Positions 1 to 7,467 of a stretch of DNA of 29,916 nucleotides are shown one piece after another. This DNA comes from SIG701 sp045544955 (GTDB lineage: Bacteria; Bacillota; Clostridia; Oscillospirales; CAG-272), in the NCBI GenBank assembly GCA_045544955.1, contig JAZPZY010000081.1, forward strand, positions 1-29,916, written 5' to 3'. The position numbers and the translations under genes are program-made. Below the pieces are notes generated by a model. The model was not told the origin of the DNA and did no database searches. It saw nothing but the letters and a program-made list of their open reading frames with translations. The first letter of the stretch is position 1, and each line of letters opens with the position of its first letter.

Positions 1-23
1 TACGCCGTTTCTTGTATTATGAA

Positions 24-46
24 AACCCCGCCATAGTGGCGGGGTT
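24..46. other. GC-rich hairpin
   Basis: Nine-base arms AACCCCGCC and GGCGGGGTT enclose a 5-nt loop. Short A and T runs on the two sides make it a possible terminator in either direction, most simply for a gene lying left of the window. No gene reaches it from within the window. Confidence 0.5.
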
Positions 47-119
47 CAAAAGAGGCTATAGCCGGTGAGCAGAAAGCAAATAAAAATTCAGCGTAGAATG
101 ATCTTGTGTCAAAGGGCAC

Positions 120-230
120 CTTGTGTAAAGGGAGCTGTCAGCGAAGCTGACTGAGGGATTGTTTTGGGTAGGTTATCGCTTTTTACAATCCCTCCGTCAC
201 GGCAAGCCGTGCCACCTCCCTTTACACAAG
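120..230. repeat. MITE-like inverted-repeat element
   Basis: Perfect 15-bp terminal inverted repeats lie at 120-134 (starting CTTGTGTAAAGGG) and 216-230. A nested 9-bp pair (GAGGGATTG at 153-161, CAATCCCTC at 186-194) and two small hairpins (GTCAGC-gaa-GCTGAC and CACGGC-aa-GCCGTG) sit inside. No ORF is present, so this looks like a short non-autonomous element or a dispersed structured repeat. Similar sequences are familiar from Oscillospiraceae genomes, but copy number cannot be counted here. Confidence 0.6.
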
Positions 231-617
231 GGAGGCTTGGTTTTAGTCCCGCTTGAGCGGGGTTTCGTAACAAATGCATGGCTGGCAGGCCAATAAAAGA
301 CGCACTTGTGCGTAGCCTGTAGTATTAGGGCTATGCCCGAAACTGAAATACCACCCGCTATGCGGGTGGATTTTTATTCTTATAATAAGAATTGTACTCA
401 GCCGCTGGCTGGTGGGGGCAATGATTGGAAATGAGACTACGCAGTATAATCCGGGGATATTTCAACCGGTTTGTTCTAAATCACGCATGTGGACGTGGAT
501 ATAATAAAAAATGCTTTGCGAGACAGAGAAAAACTACCGAAATGATTCATTATTCATCAGCGAAGCGGCTTTAATATTCATTATAAAGGTCGTGCGTTTC
601 AATGAATAATGAATAAT
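231..617. other. Gene-free stretch with small hairpins
   Basis: I see no supported coding sequence here. It contains CCCGCTT-GAGCGGG and ACGCACTTGTGCGT hairpins and the terminator at 351-376. At its right end is a 13-bp perfect inverted repeat (545-557 and 602-614, arm ATTCATTATTCAT) with a 44-bp spacer, which looks like another small repeat element. Confidence 0.5.
351..376 (+). terminator. Rho-independent terminator
   Basis: Stem CCACCCGC (351-358) and GCGGGTGG (362-369) with a 3-nt loop is followed on the plus strand by ATTTTTATT. It probably ends a rightward transcript entering from left of the window. An AT-rich inverted repeat with 7-bp arms (377-383 and 385-391) follows directly. Confidence 0.6.
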
Positions 618-673
618 ACAAACAGAAAAGCCAATGCGACGCACCGGCTTTTCTATTTGGCAGGGGCACTAAG
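618..673 (-). repeat. Duplicated tRNA-Trp 3' end plus terminator, left copy
   Basis: These 56 bp match 833-888 with about three mismatches. They comprise the tRNA-Trp terminator hairpin and the last ~17 nt of the tRNA gene (CCA end and acceptor strand). The copy diverges exactly where the T-arm should continue, and two substitutions weaken the hairpin, so this is the degenerate copy. It is a remnant of an insertion or duplication at the 3' end of the tRNA gene. Confidence 0.75.
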
Positions 674-753
674 GAAGTACAAACAAAACGGCGAAACTTG
701 TTTCGCCTCGCACGTTTGTTAGTGTGTGCGAACACAGCGAAACGCGACGGGCT

Positions 754-778
754 AAAAACGCTCCGCCGGAGCGTTTTT
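754..778. other. Perfect 12-bp-arm palindrome between the tRNA-Trp 3' copies
   Basis: AAAAACGCTCCG, one central C, then CGGAGCGTTTTT gives a symmetrical stem with A and T tails, which could terminate transcription in both directions. It lies among further small hairpins (near 692-707 and 779-799) and has no ORF. It is probably part of a dispersed non-coding repeat. Confidence 0.5.
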
Positions 779-832
779 GTCACGGCTACGCCATGTGACC
801 GCCCTTTCGAGTCTTGTGCCCACTGCGTAAAA

Positions 833-867
833 ACAAACAGAAAAGCCGATGCGACGCATCGGCTTTT
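833..867 (-). terminator. tRNA-Trp terminator
   Basis: Thirteen-base arms (841-853 and 855-867) on the minus strand are followed by a T-rich tail (complement of 831-844). It lies immediately downstream of tRNA-Trp. Confidence 0.7.
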
Positions 868-872
868 CTGTT

Positions 873-948
873 TGGCAGGGGCACTAAGACTCGAACTCAG
901 GACACGCGGTTTTGGAGACCGCTGCTCTACCAACTGAGCTATACCCCT
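873..948 (-). tRNA. tRNA-Trp (anticodon CCA)
   Basis: A complete 76-nt cloverleaf is seen on the minus strand. The acceptor stem AGGGGTA pairs with TGCCCCT with one G-T wobble, the D arm is GCTCAGTTGGTAGAGC, and the anticodon stem GCGGT/ACCGC holds loop CTCCAAA, so the anticodon is CCA. The T arm contains GTTCGAGTC and the 3' CCA is encoded. A strong promoter precedes it and a hairpin terminator follows. Part of its 3' end is duplicated at 618-673. Confidence 0.95.
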
Positions 949-961
949 ATGCAACGGATGT

Positions 962-990
962 ATTATATCACAGTTTCTGTAGAAATGCAA
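962..990 (-). promoter_or_regulatory. tRNA-Trp promoter
   Basis: The minus strand reads TTGCAT (985-990), a 17-bp spacer and TATAAT (962-967), with the -10 box 14 bp upstream of the tRNA. Confidence 0.75.
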
Positions 991-1040
991 GGGCTTTTGC
1001 AATATTTTTTTAATTTTTTCTGCGCAAGGACTGTTGAGCA

Positions 1041-1074
1041 GAAAAAAAGAACCGCACGTCCGAAGACGTGCGGT
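1041..1074 (-). terminator. rplL operon terminator
   Basis: Ten-base perfect stem ACCGCACGTC (1051-1060) and GACGTGCGGT (1065-1074) with a 4-nt loop. On the minus strand it is followed by TCTTTTTTTC, 20 bp after the rplL stop codon. Confidence 0.9.
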
Positions 1075-1095
1075 TTTCTTTTACAAGAGAGAGAA

Positions 1096-1476
1096 TTACT
1101 TAATCTCAACCTCAGCGCCAGCCTCGGTGAGCTGCTTCTGGATAGCGTCAGCGTCAGCCTTGGAAACGCCTTCCTTGAGGGTCTTGGGAGCGCCTTCAAC
1201 CATTTCCTTAGCTTCCTTCAGGCCGAGACCGGTGATCTCGCGAACAACCTTGATAACGCCCAGCTTGTTAGCGCCGAAGGACTTCAGAACTACGTCGAAC
1301 TCGGTCTTCTCTTCAGCAGCAGCGGCAGCAGCAGCGGGAGCAGCAGCACCGGCAACAGCTACGGGAGCAGCGGATACGCCGAACTCCTCTTCGATTGCCT
1401 TAACCAGGTCAGAGAGCTCAAGAATGGTGAGAGCTTTGATTGCTTCAATAATCTGTACGGACTTTTCGCTTGCCAT
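1096..1476 (-). CDS. rplL: 50S ribosomal protein L7/L12
   Basis: This is the stalk protein of the large ribosomal subunit; dimers bind L10 and recruit translation factors. The 126-residue length is normal. An N-terminal dimerisation part (VQIIEAIKALTILELSDLVKAIEEEFG) leads to an Ala-rich hinge (residues about 37-60) and the conserved factor-binding domain with EKTEFDVVL, IKVVREITGLGLKEAK and VEGAPK. The start at 1476 is chosen because GGAGG lies seven bases upstream; an in-frame ATG 15 bp earlier has no such site. It is the second gene of the rplJ-rplL operon, 57 bp after rplJ, and ends at a strong terminator. Confidence 0.98.
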   Translation of the reverse strand: MASEKSVQIIEAIKALTILELSDLVKAIEEEFGVSAAPVAVAGAAAPAAAAAAAEEKTEFDVVLKSFGANKLGVIKVVREITGLGLKEAKEMVEGAPKTLKEGVSKADADAIQKQLTEAGAEVEIK

Positions 1477-1533
1477 TGTATTTACCTCCAAATGTGTGTG
1501 TTTATTTTTAATTAAGATAATATGGTGAGGAGA

Positions 1534-2064
1534 TTACGCTTCCTCTGCGGCAGGCTCTGCTGCACCGGCTTCGCCGCTCTTGTCGATGATTGCCTGAAGA
1601 GCGAATGCGAGACCGTAAAGGGATCCCTGGAGACTTCCGAGGATCTTGCCGACGAGCTGTTCTTTCGGCGGGATGTTGGCCAGTTCAGATACACCGGCTG
1701 CATCGAGAACCTTACCGTCGACGTAACCGCCGCGGAGTTCAAACGTCTCGATCTTGTCCGCATATTCCTTCAGGATCTTTGCGGGAGCAACCTGATCGTC
1801 GTAGCTGATAGCCAGAGCGTTCATACCGGTGAGTTCGCCTTTCAGTTCAGCGAAGCCGGCATTATCGCAAGCACGGCCGATGATGGAATTCTTGAGAACG
1901 GTGTATTCCACGTTGGCCTTGCGGAGTTCTGCACGAAGCTTGGTGTCATCCTCAACGGTGATACCCTGATACTTCACGAGAACACCGGAAACAGAACGGC
2001 CCATTTTGTCGGTCAGAGACTCAACAACGGCTTTTTTCTGTTCCAGAATTTTTGCGTTAGGCAT
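1534..2064 (-). CDS. rplJ: 50S ribosomal protein L10
   Basis: L10 anchors the L7/L12 dimers to the 50S subunit and acts as the autogenous repressor of its own operon. The 176 residues are usual for the family. The N-terminal rRNA-binding domain contains EQKKAVVESLTDKM and the conserved TVLKNSIIGRA segment. The C-terminal helix that binds L7/L12 dimers ends in an Ala/Glu-rich tail (GEAGAAEPAAEEA). AAGGAGG lies close upstream of the ATG. A leader RNA with an attenuator precedes the gene, and rplL follows. Confidence 0.98.
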   Translation of the reverse strand: MPNAKILEQKKAVVESLTDKMGRSVSGVLVKYQGITVEDDTKLRAELRKANVEYTVLKNSIIGRACDNAGFAELKGELTGMNALAISYDDQVAPAKILKEYADKIETFELRGGYVDGKVLDAAGVSELANIPPKEQLVGKILGSLQGSLYGLAFALQAIIDKSGEAGAAEPAAEEA

Positions 2065-2104
2065 GTGTATTTCCTCCTTGTAAAAGATTGCGATAAGACG
2101 GCAG

Positions 2105-2235
2105 AAAAAACAAAAACGTCTTTCTCCGGACGACGCGCCGAAAAAAGACGAAATACAAGCGTATTGTGTATTCAGTCTCCCCTCGGCAGGAAAGCATCGC
2201 TTTTACCGGAACCTGCTGTCTTTGGATCAACGCAT
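2105..2235 (-). promoter_or_regulatory. L10 leader RNA with attenuator
   Basis: The transcript between the promoter and rplJ contains GACAGCAGG followed by the conserved CCTGCCGAGG of Firmicutes L10 leaders, which binds the L10-L12 complex. Downstream, CGTCTTT and AAAGACG (complement of 2117-2123 and 2144-2150) can form a hairpin followed by TTTTTGTTTTTT, a convincing intrinsic attenuator. The inferred mechanism is that excess L10(L12)4 binds the leader and favours termination. Confidence 0.8.
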
Positions 2236-2237
2236 AT

Positions 2238-2266
2238 ATTATATAGATATTTGTCCGGTTTGTCAA
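2238..2266 (-). promoter_or_regulatory. rplJ-rplL promoter
   Basis: Perfect consensus TTGACA (2261-2266), a 17-bp spacer and TATAAT (2238-2243) on the minus strand, as expected for a highly expressed ribosomal protein operon. Confidence 0.9.
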
Positions 2267-2311
2267 TAGGTTTTTGAAAAGTTTTTCAAATGTTTTTCCA
2301 AGACGGGCGGA

Positions 2312-3592
2312 TTATTTCTTTTTCCCGCCTTCTGTTTTGATTTTAGCCCAGTATGCCGCCGCGGCGGATTCCGTCTTGTTGTCACCGGGGACGTAATACC
2401 GTGCCCCTTTCAGATCATCCGGCAGATACTGCTGGGGAACGTAATTGCCGGAGTAGTCGTGGGGATACTTGTATCCCGGGAAATTGGGTGCGGAGAGGTG
2501 TTTCGGGATCACCCGCCCTTTGCCTGCACGGATATCCGCCGCTGCCGCGTCCAGTGCGGTATAGGCCGTGTTGGATTTGGGGGCGGTGGCCAGCATGACG
2601 ACGGCGTTTGCCAGCGGGATGCGTGCCTCCGGCAGTCCCAGTTCCTTGGCACTTTCCACACAGGCACGGGTGATAACGGCCGCCATAGGATAGGCCGCAC
2701 CGATATCCTCGCTGGCGATGACCATCAGTCTACGGCAGGGGGAGATCAGATCGCCGCCTTCCAGAAGGCGGGCCAGGTAGAATACTGCCGCATCCGGATC
2801 GGAGCCGCGGATGGATTTCTGCAGGCCGGACAGCAGATCGTAGTGCACGTCGCCGTCCATATCAAAGTTGCCGGCGGAAACGGAAGGAACGAACTGCCGC
2901 ACCACGTCTCTCGTCATTACCGTTTCGGAATCGTCGCCTGCCGCAACGTAAGCTGCTGCCTGCTCCAGCATGGTCACGCCCCGGCGGACGTCTCCGCCGG
3001 AGACGGAGGCGATATACCGGATGGCGTCTTCATCAGCCGTCAGCGTTTTTCCCGATTCGGCGGCAAGAAGATCGAAGGCTTTTTTGAGCCGCATCGTCAT
3101 GGCATCGGGGGATACGGGCTTGAACTCGAACACCGAGCAGCGGGAGAGCAGGGCGTCGTAAATGTAGTAATAGGGATTTTCCGTGGTGGCGGCGATCAGC
3201 GTGATCCGGCCGTCCTCCAGATATTCAAGGAGCGATTGCTGCTGTTTTTTGTTGAAATACTGGATCTCATCCAGATACAGAAGAATACCGCCGGCACCAA
3301 GCAGCCCTTCCGTTTCTGCCGCAACGGCACGGATGTCGGAAAGGGAAGCGGTGGTGGCGTTCAGATGACGGAGCGTCATGCCCGAGGCGTTTGCGATAAT
3401 GGTGGCGGCGGTGGTCTTGCCCGTGCCGGGCGGGCCGAAGAAGATCATGCTGGGGATCTTTCCCGTGGCGGCAATACGGCGGAGAACGCCACGCGGGCCT
3501 ACCAGATGCTCCTGCCCGGACATATCGTCAAAGGAAAGGGGACGGAGCCGGTCGGCGGCAGGCTGTGTGGCGGATTGAGCGGAGAAGGGCAT
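2312..3592 (-). CDS. rarA: Replication-associated recombination protein A (RarA/MgsA), AAA+ ATPase
   Basis: RarA is a clamp-loader-like AAA+ ATPase that acts at stalled replication forks. The 426-residue protein has normal length. It shows the N-terminal RPLSFDDMSGQEHL box, Walker A GPPGTGKT at residues 53-60, Walker B LLYLDEIQ near 104-111, a sensor TTENPYYY and the family-typical C-terminal tetramerisation region with ASEDIGAAYP and YKYPHDY. GGAGG precedes the ATG. The divergent gene on the plus strand starts 128 bp away, and the rplJ promoter lies just downstream. It appears to be monocistronic. Confidence 0.95.
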   Translation of the reverse strand: MPFSAQSATQPAADRLRPLSFDDMSGQEHLVGPRGVLRRIAATGKIPSMIFFGPPGTGKTTAATIIANASGMTLRHLNATTASLSDIRAVAAETEGLLGAGGILLYLDEIQYFNKKQQQSLLEYLEDGRITLIAATTENPYYYIYDALLSRCSVFEFKPVSPDAMTMRLKKAFDLLAAESGKTLTADEDAIRYIASVSGGDVRRGVTMLEQAAAYVAAGDDSETVMTRDVVRQFVPSVSAGNFDMDGDVHYDLLSGLQKSIRGSDPDAAVFYLARLLEGGDLISPCRRLMVIASEDIGAAYPMAAVITRACVESAKELGLPEARIPLANAVVMLATAPKSNTAYTALDAAAADIRAGKGRVIPKHLSAPNFPGYKYPHDYSGNYVPQQYLPDDLKGARYYVPGDNKTESAAAAYWAKIKTEGGKKK

Positions 3593-3629
3593 AGCGGAAA
3601 CCTCCGTTGGGTGGTTTTATGTTTTCTAC

Positions 3630-3658
3630 ATTATACTCCATCCGTCGAAAAAAAGCAA
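3630..3658 (-). promoter_or_regulatory. rarA promoter
   Basis: TTGCTT (3653-3658), a 17-bp spacer and TATAAT (3630-3635) on the minus strand, 38 bp before the rarA start. Confidence 0.6.
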
Positions 3659-3720
3659 GACGTATGCGGCACCTGTCCCCTGCATAGGATGAAATAAATA
3701 CAAATTCGGAGGTGACGTGC

Positions 3721-4068
3721 TTGACGGAAAGAAGACAGTCGGTATCATCCGCCAATATGCGGATCTGTTTTCCGGAGTTTTCCGACGAGACGCATCCGGC
3801 GTGGGCGGAAGAGATGAACGAATTCTACCGTGCGTTCCGGGATGCGGCGGCGGCTTACGCCGAGGAGCTGAATCCGGCGGACGGGGCCGGCGGGGGGATA
3901 CTGCTGGCGGAGTATCGGATAAAGGAGAGTGAAGGGGGCGTGGCGATAACGTATCGGCTTTGCCTTCGGCGGCGTGGGCGGATCCTGGCAGAAAAGCAGT
4001 GGACGCATCTTTGGAAAGAAGGTGTGCTGGTGCCGGAGAAGAAGAAACGCGGATTTTTTCGAAAATAG
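3721..4068 (+). CDS. Small protein of unknown function
   Basis: I do not recognise this 115-residue protein. It has no signal peptide or membrane segment. Its middle is rich in Ala and Glu (RDAAAAYAEELNPADG) and is followed by strand-like segments (GVAITYRLCLRRRGRILAEKQWTHLW) and a basic tail (EKKKRGFFRK). The TTG at 3721 is preferred as start because GGAGG (3708-3712) lies eight bases before it; the alternative GTG at 3712 overlaps that site. Codon use and high GC match the neighbouring backbone genes, so it is probably native. The next gene converges on it. Confidence 0.65.
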   Translation: MTERRQSVSSANMRICFPEFSDETHPAWAEEMNEFYRAFRDAAAAYAEELNPADGAGGGILLAEYRIKESEGGVAITYRLCLRRRGRILAEKQWTHLWKEGVLVPEKKKRGFFRK

Positions 4069-4082
4069 GGAATCGTCTCACA

Positions 4083-4108
4083 AAAAATTGCCCCGCATAA
4101 GGCGGGGC
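4083..4108 (-). terminator. Terminator of the XRE-family regulator
   Basis: Stem GCCCCGC (4090-4096) and GCGGGGC (4102-4108) with a 5-nt loop. On the minus strand it is followed by AATTTTTTG, six bases after the stop codon of the regulator. Confidence 0.8.
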
Positions 4109-4114
4109 GTGGTG

Positions 4115-5281
4115 TCATGCTTTGGTTTTTGCGATCCATTCTTGCCAGCGGGGATCGGACTGCATTTTTTTTGCTACATCACTGCTGTCGGGAATACATA
4201 TCCAAGGCCAATAACTCGGTAGTTCAGAAGCGTGTTTGGAAAAATCCGCTCCTTTGGGATTTAATTTGACATTCATCAGTAAAGGAGAGGCAAAGGTGAC
4301 AGCGGCATCTGACGAAAACCGTTCGCACTTTTTTCTGTGCTCAAGTGCTTTGTCAAGGGATGCAAAAGAGGCATCGTGTTTTCCGTGGCGCCACTGGAGT
4401 GTTGACAGATAGAGATACAAATAAGCCGAATGATTTCTGTATTCGCCATATTCGCCGTCGGGACAGATCACATTAAAGATAGCAGCCGCATTTTTTATAT
4501 AGTCTTCTGCCTCCTCACTGTTCATTTTATTGTAATTGGCGGCAACGGCATTTCCAATCAGTTCGGCCGAAATGCCGAGGAGTTTCATTACTGCTTCGGC
4601 ACATTTTGCTGCACGTTCCTTACCGTCACAGGTGTTGAACAGTAAGAACTCTCTGCAGCAGTGAATATCCGGAACGGTTTCTGCAAGTTCCTTCGCTTTT
4701 TCGTACTCACCTGTGTTTAGATACAACTGTGAAAGCTGCTTGATTGCCTTGTGGCGTGCAGGGCCGTCGCTCATCATCGGCAAAAGTTTTTCGTAGATCG
4801 CTATGGCTTCCGACCATTCGGCGTACGTGCGGTGACGTTTCACATCGTACACATCATACCCCTCGTTATCGGTTAAGTGGTGTTCGTGGTATTTGACATA
4901 TCCTGCGGTGTATAAACTCCAAGCGAGACAAAGTAGGATTTTTTCATTTGCCGGGAATTCAGTGAGTGCGGTTCTTGCCAAAAGTATGCACGCATCGATG
5001 TTTACGTTTTCTCCGTTATTTTCATGGATCATATCAGTCAGTTGACAGACAATTTCGTCGATACGTTTTTCGCGAGCGTCATCATACCCGAACAATTCGT
5101 CAATGGAAGTGTTAAAATAATTCGCAATCGCCGGTATCATCTCCAGATCGGGATAACCGCCGTTTGCCTCCCAGCGGGAAATTGCCTGCGAGGTTACGCC
5201 CAGAGCGTTTGCCAGATCTTCCTGCTTGCGGCCGTCCCGGCGTCGCAGCTCGCGGATTTTTTCGCCTATTTTGATTTGCAT
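4115..5281 (-). CDS. XRE-family transcriptional regulator with helical-repeat C-terminus
   Basis: The first ~62 residues form a Cro/CI-type helix-turn-helix (KIRELRRRDGRKQEDLANALGVTSQAISRWEANGGYPDLEMIPAIANYF), here a DNA-binding domain. The remaining ~320 residues are alpha-helical with TPR-like pieces (AIAIYEKLLPM, LSQLYLNTGEYEKAKELAE), typical of clostridial XRE-TPR regulators that may sense a peptide or partner protein. The start at 5281 follows GGAGG; the open frame continues upstream through the promoter without a site. A palindrome CACCGGTG overlaps the expected transcription start and suggests autoregulation. The radical SAM gene is transcribed divergently. The target genes are unknown. 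Confidence 0.85.
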   Translation of the reverse strand: MQIKIGEKIRELRRRDGRKQEDLANALGVTSQAISRWEANGGYPDLEMIPAIANYFNTSIDELFGYDDAREKRIDEIVCQLTDMIHENNGENVNIDACILLARTALTEFPANEKILLCLAWSLYTAGYVKYHEHHLTDNEGYDVYDVKRHRTYAEWSEAIAIYEKLLPMMSDGPARHKAIKQLSQLYLNTGEYEKAKELAETVPDIHCCREFLLFNTCDGKERAAKCAEAVMKLLGISAELIGNAVAANYNKMNSEEAEDYIKNAAAIFNVICPDGEYGEYRNHSAYLYLYLSTLQWRHGKHDASFASLDKALEHRKKCERFSSDAAVTFASPLLMNVKLNPKGADFSKHASELPSYWPWICIPDSSDVAKKMQSDPRWQEWIAKTKA

Positions 5282-5305
5282 AGTTTTTCCTCCGTCATTC
5301 AGTAT

Positions 5306-5349
5306 CACCGGTGTGATTCTATTATAGTATGCGGCGTGCGGCAAGTCAA
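5306..5349 (-). promoter_or_regulatory. Promoter and candidate operator of the XRE-TPR gene
   Basis: TTGACT (5344-5349), a 17-bp spacer and TATAAT (5321-5326) on the minus strand. The palindrome CACCGGTG (5306-5313) lies at about +1 to +8 within the wider ATCAC-CGGT-GTGAT, a good position for autorepression. Confidence 0.7.
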
Positions 5350-5406
5350 TTATCAATTCGTTGTTTCGCACCCAAGCAACCGTTGACCGGCAAAGTGCAA
5401 GCCTTG

Positions 5407-5435
5407 TTGACGAATCGGCTGCAGTGATGTATAAT
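5407..5435 (+). promoter_or_regulatory. Promoter of the radical SAM gene
   Basis: TTGACG (5407-5412), a 17-bp spacer and TATAAT (5430-5435), 30 bp before the start codon. It is divergent from the regulator promoter 60 bp away. Confidence 0.8.
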
Positions 5436-5465
5436 ATAGAGGATCGAAACCGAAACGGAGTTTTT

Positions 5466-7043
5466 ATGAAAATCACACTGTTTGCCCTGAATTCTTCTTA
5501 CGTTCATACCAATCTGGCGGTGCGGTGCATCGCTAAATCTCTCCGCAGTCACGGTTATACCGTCTCCGTGCTGGAGCGTTCCATGAAGGAGCGGACGCGG
5601 GAGATCTTGCACGCACTGTTTCAGGAGCAGGCAGACGTGTACGGCTTTTCCGTTTACATTTGGAACAGGGAAGAGATGCTCTCCCTGGCGGCGGATCTGC
5701 ACGCGCTTCGGCCGGAGTGCCGTATCGTGTTCGGCGGTCCGGAGGTCTCTTTTGAGGAGGAATCCTTTTTTGCCGCCCATCCGTATGTGGATTCCATCAT
5801 CGCCGGGGAAGGGGAGGCGTCGTTCGTTTCATACTGTGACAAATTGCCTCCGCGTCATAGTCATACGGTCATTATGGGAGAGCCGTACGCTGGTTTTGAA
5901 GAGGCAGGCATCCTGTACGACGAGTTTCCGCCGGACAGCCACAGCGGCGGTATCCTGTATTACGAATCCGCAAGAGGATGCCCGTTCAACTGTTCCTACT
6001 GTTTGTCTTCCGCCACCCGGGGCGTTCGTGCCAAATCTGCCGAACGCACTATTGAGGAACTCCGCCGTTTTGAAGCCATGGACGGCGTACGTGTGATCAA
6101 ATTCGTGGACCGTACCTTCAACTTTGACCGCCGCCGTGCGGATGCAATCTGGAAAGCCATCGCCGGGGACGGATTTACGAAAACGTACCATTTTGAGGTG
6201 TGTGCCGATCTTTTGGACGAGGCGAATTTTGAAATGCTCTCCGCTATGCCCAAAGAGCGGATACAGCTGGAATGCGGCGTGCAGTCCACGAATCCCGCCA
6301 CCCTTGCCGCTATCGGGCGTACCTCCGATCCGGAAAAGATTATTGCGGCACTGAAACGAATCCGTGCCATGGGAAATATCCATCTGCACGCGGATCTGAT
6401 TGCCGGTCTGCCCCACGAGGATTTTGACCGCTTCGGAAAGTCTTTTGATGCCCTGTATCCTGCCTGCGATCTTCTGCAGCTGGGCTTTCTCAAACTGCTG
6501 CCCGGTGCGGATCTGCGATCCCGCTGCGGAGATCTTGGGTACGCCTATTCGTCCCGAACGCCGTACGAAGTGCTGTGCAGTGACTCTCTCTCCTACGAGG
6601 ATCTGTACCGGCTCCACGCCGTGGACGACGTGCTGGATCGCTTTGGGAGCAGCGGACATTTTGCCAATACGCTCAGCTGGCTGCTGAACGGTTCGCTCTC
6701 TCCGTTTGCGTTTTTCAACGGCCTTTCCGAGGCGATTCCCAACCCGCGGCATTTGTCACAGCGGGAAGCGTTTCTGGCGTTTCGCAGATACGTGCACTCT
6801 GTTGCAGCCGACAAAGCCATGGCGGATGCCCGTCTGACGGTGGATTGGTACCGGTTTGAAAACATGTCTCTGCCGCCCGAAATGCCGGATGCAAGACATC
6901 CGCAGGAACCGCTTCTTCGGAAAGCCTGGTGTGCCCGCCACCCGGACGTGCCGATTTCCGCCGTGACCGTGTGCTCGCTGCCGGTTTTAAGCGAATCAGC
7001 CGTGATTATTGACAGACTGCATCACACGTGCGGATTTTTGTGA
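5466..7043 (+). CDS. B12-binding domain radical SAM protein (DUF4080-type)
   Basis: The 525-residue protein starts with a cobalamin-binding Rossmann-like domain (residues 1-125; LFALNSSYVHTNLAVR, FGGPEVSFEE, IIAGEGEASF). A radical SAM TIM barrel follows, with the cluster motif CPFNCSYC (Cys 172, 176, 179), the strand VIKFVDRTFNFD and ECGVQSTNP. The C-terminal ~170 residues match the clostridial DUF4080 extension as I remember it. Such proteins use a 4Fe-4S cluster and S-adenosylmethionine for methyl-transfer or related radical chemistry; the substrate is unknown. The start at 5466 has a weak site (ACGGAG); the open frame extends upstream through the promoter, so a longer form is unlikely. High GC and the location mark it as backbone. 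Confidence 0.88.
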   Translation: MKITLFALNSSYVHTNLAVRCIAKSLRSHGYTVSVLERSMKERTREILHALFQEQADVYGFSVYIWNREEMLSLAADLHALRPECRIVFGGPEVSFEEESFFAAHPYVDSIIAGEGEASFVSYCDKLPPRHSHTVIMGEPYAGFEEAGILYDEFPPDSHSGGILYYESARGCPFNCSYCLSSATRGVRAKSAERTIEELRRFEAMDGVRVIKFVDRTFNFDRRRADAIWKAIAGDGFTKTYHFEVCADLLDEANFEMLSAMPKERIQLECGVQSTNPATLAAIGRTSDPEKIIAALKRIRAMGNIHLHADLIAGLPHEDFDRFGKSFDALYPACDLLQLGFLKLLPGADLRSRCGDLGYAYSSRTPYEVLCSDSLSYEDLYRLHAVDDVLDRFGSSGHFANTLSWLLNGSLSPFAFFNGLSEAIPNPRHLSQREAFLAFRRYVHSVAADKAMADARLTVDWYRFENMSLPPEMPDARHPQEPLLRKAWCARHPDVPISAVTVCSLPVLSESAVIIDRLHHTCGFL

Positions 7044-7079
7044 ACAGGCTGTCGGAACGTCAAAGAGGACGGGGCTTCG

Positions 7080-7131
7080 TTGGTGTTTTAACACCAAAGA
7101 CCTTGACAAATGCTTTCATTTTCGGTATAAT
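7080..7131 (+). promoter_or_regulatory. Promoter with upstream inverted repeat
   Basis: Consensus TTGACA (7103-7108), a 17-bp spacer and TATAAT (7126-7131). Immediately upstream are perfect 8-bp arms TTGGTGTT (7080-7087) and AACACCAA (7090-7097) with a 2-bp spacer, a candidate activator or repressor site for the small membrane protein gene. Confidence 0.75.
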
Positions 7132-7185
7132 TATCGGTGGCATATGTCCGCGGCCTGCGTGAGTCTTTATTGTGGGGGAAAGAGA

Positions 7186-7446
7186 GTGAAAAAGGGATTC
7201 AAAATTACGTTTTTCGTCTGTCTTTCCGTTATTCTTCTGCTTGCCGTGCCGATTGTTTATTTTGCTGTCGCCGCCGAATGGAACGTGCCGGACAGTGTTG
7301 GTATAATCGGCGGTGCGGACGGCCCCACGGCGATCTTCGTTGCGAGCACGACGCTTTTTGAATCGCCTGTTTTCTTTCTGCTGTGTCTTGCGGCGGCGGG
7401 ACTTATCATCTCCGGGGCCGGCTGGGCGTTTAGCGGGAAAAAGTGA
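7186..7446 (+). CDS. Small membrane protein with an OadB-like GIIGGADGPTAIF motif
   Basis: This 86-residue protein has two hydrophobic segments (about residues 6-29 and 59-80) separated by a short loop holding SVGIIGGADGPTAIFV. That motif is known from the beta subunit of sodium-pumping decarboxylases (oxaloacetate or methylmalonyl-CoA decarboxylase), where it lines the transport core. A full beta subunit is over 350 residues, so this is not the enzyme. It belongs to a class of small clostridial proteins that share the motif and whose role I do not know. GTG at 7186 is chosen because of the upstream GGGGGAAAGAG and the Lys-rich N-terminus. A strong promoter lies 55 bp upstream. Confidence 0.75.
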   Translation: MKKGFKITFFVCLSVILLLAVPIVYFAVAAEWNVPDSVGIIGGADGPTAIFVASTTLFESPVFFLLCLAAAGLIISGAGWAFSGKK

Positions 7447-7467
7447 ATAGTATAATTATATAACCGA

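Noticed and set aside
571..1002. Open frames on both strands across the tRNA-Trp repeats
   Set aside because: They read through the tRNA, its terminator and hairpin repeats, have no ribosome binding site and no protein-like composition.
2459..3697. 412-residue plus-strand frame opposite rarA
   Set aside because: It has Gly/Arg-rich composition and is antisense to a gene with full AAA+ motifs.
5829..6752. 307-residue minus-strand frame inside the radical SAM gene
   Set aside because: It is a shadow of a high-GC gene with complete radical SAM motifs on the other strand.
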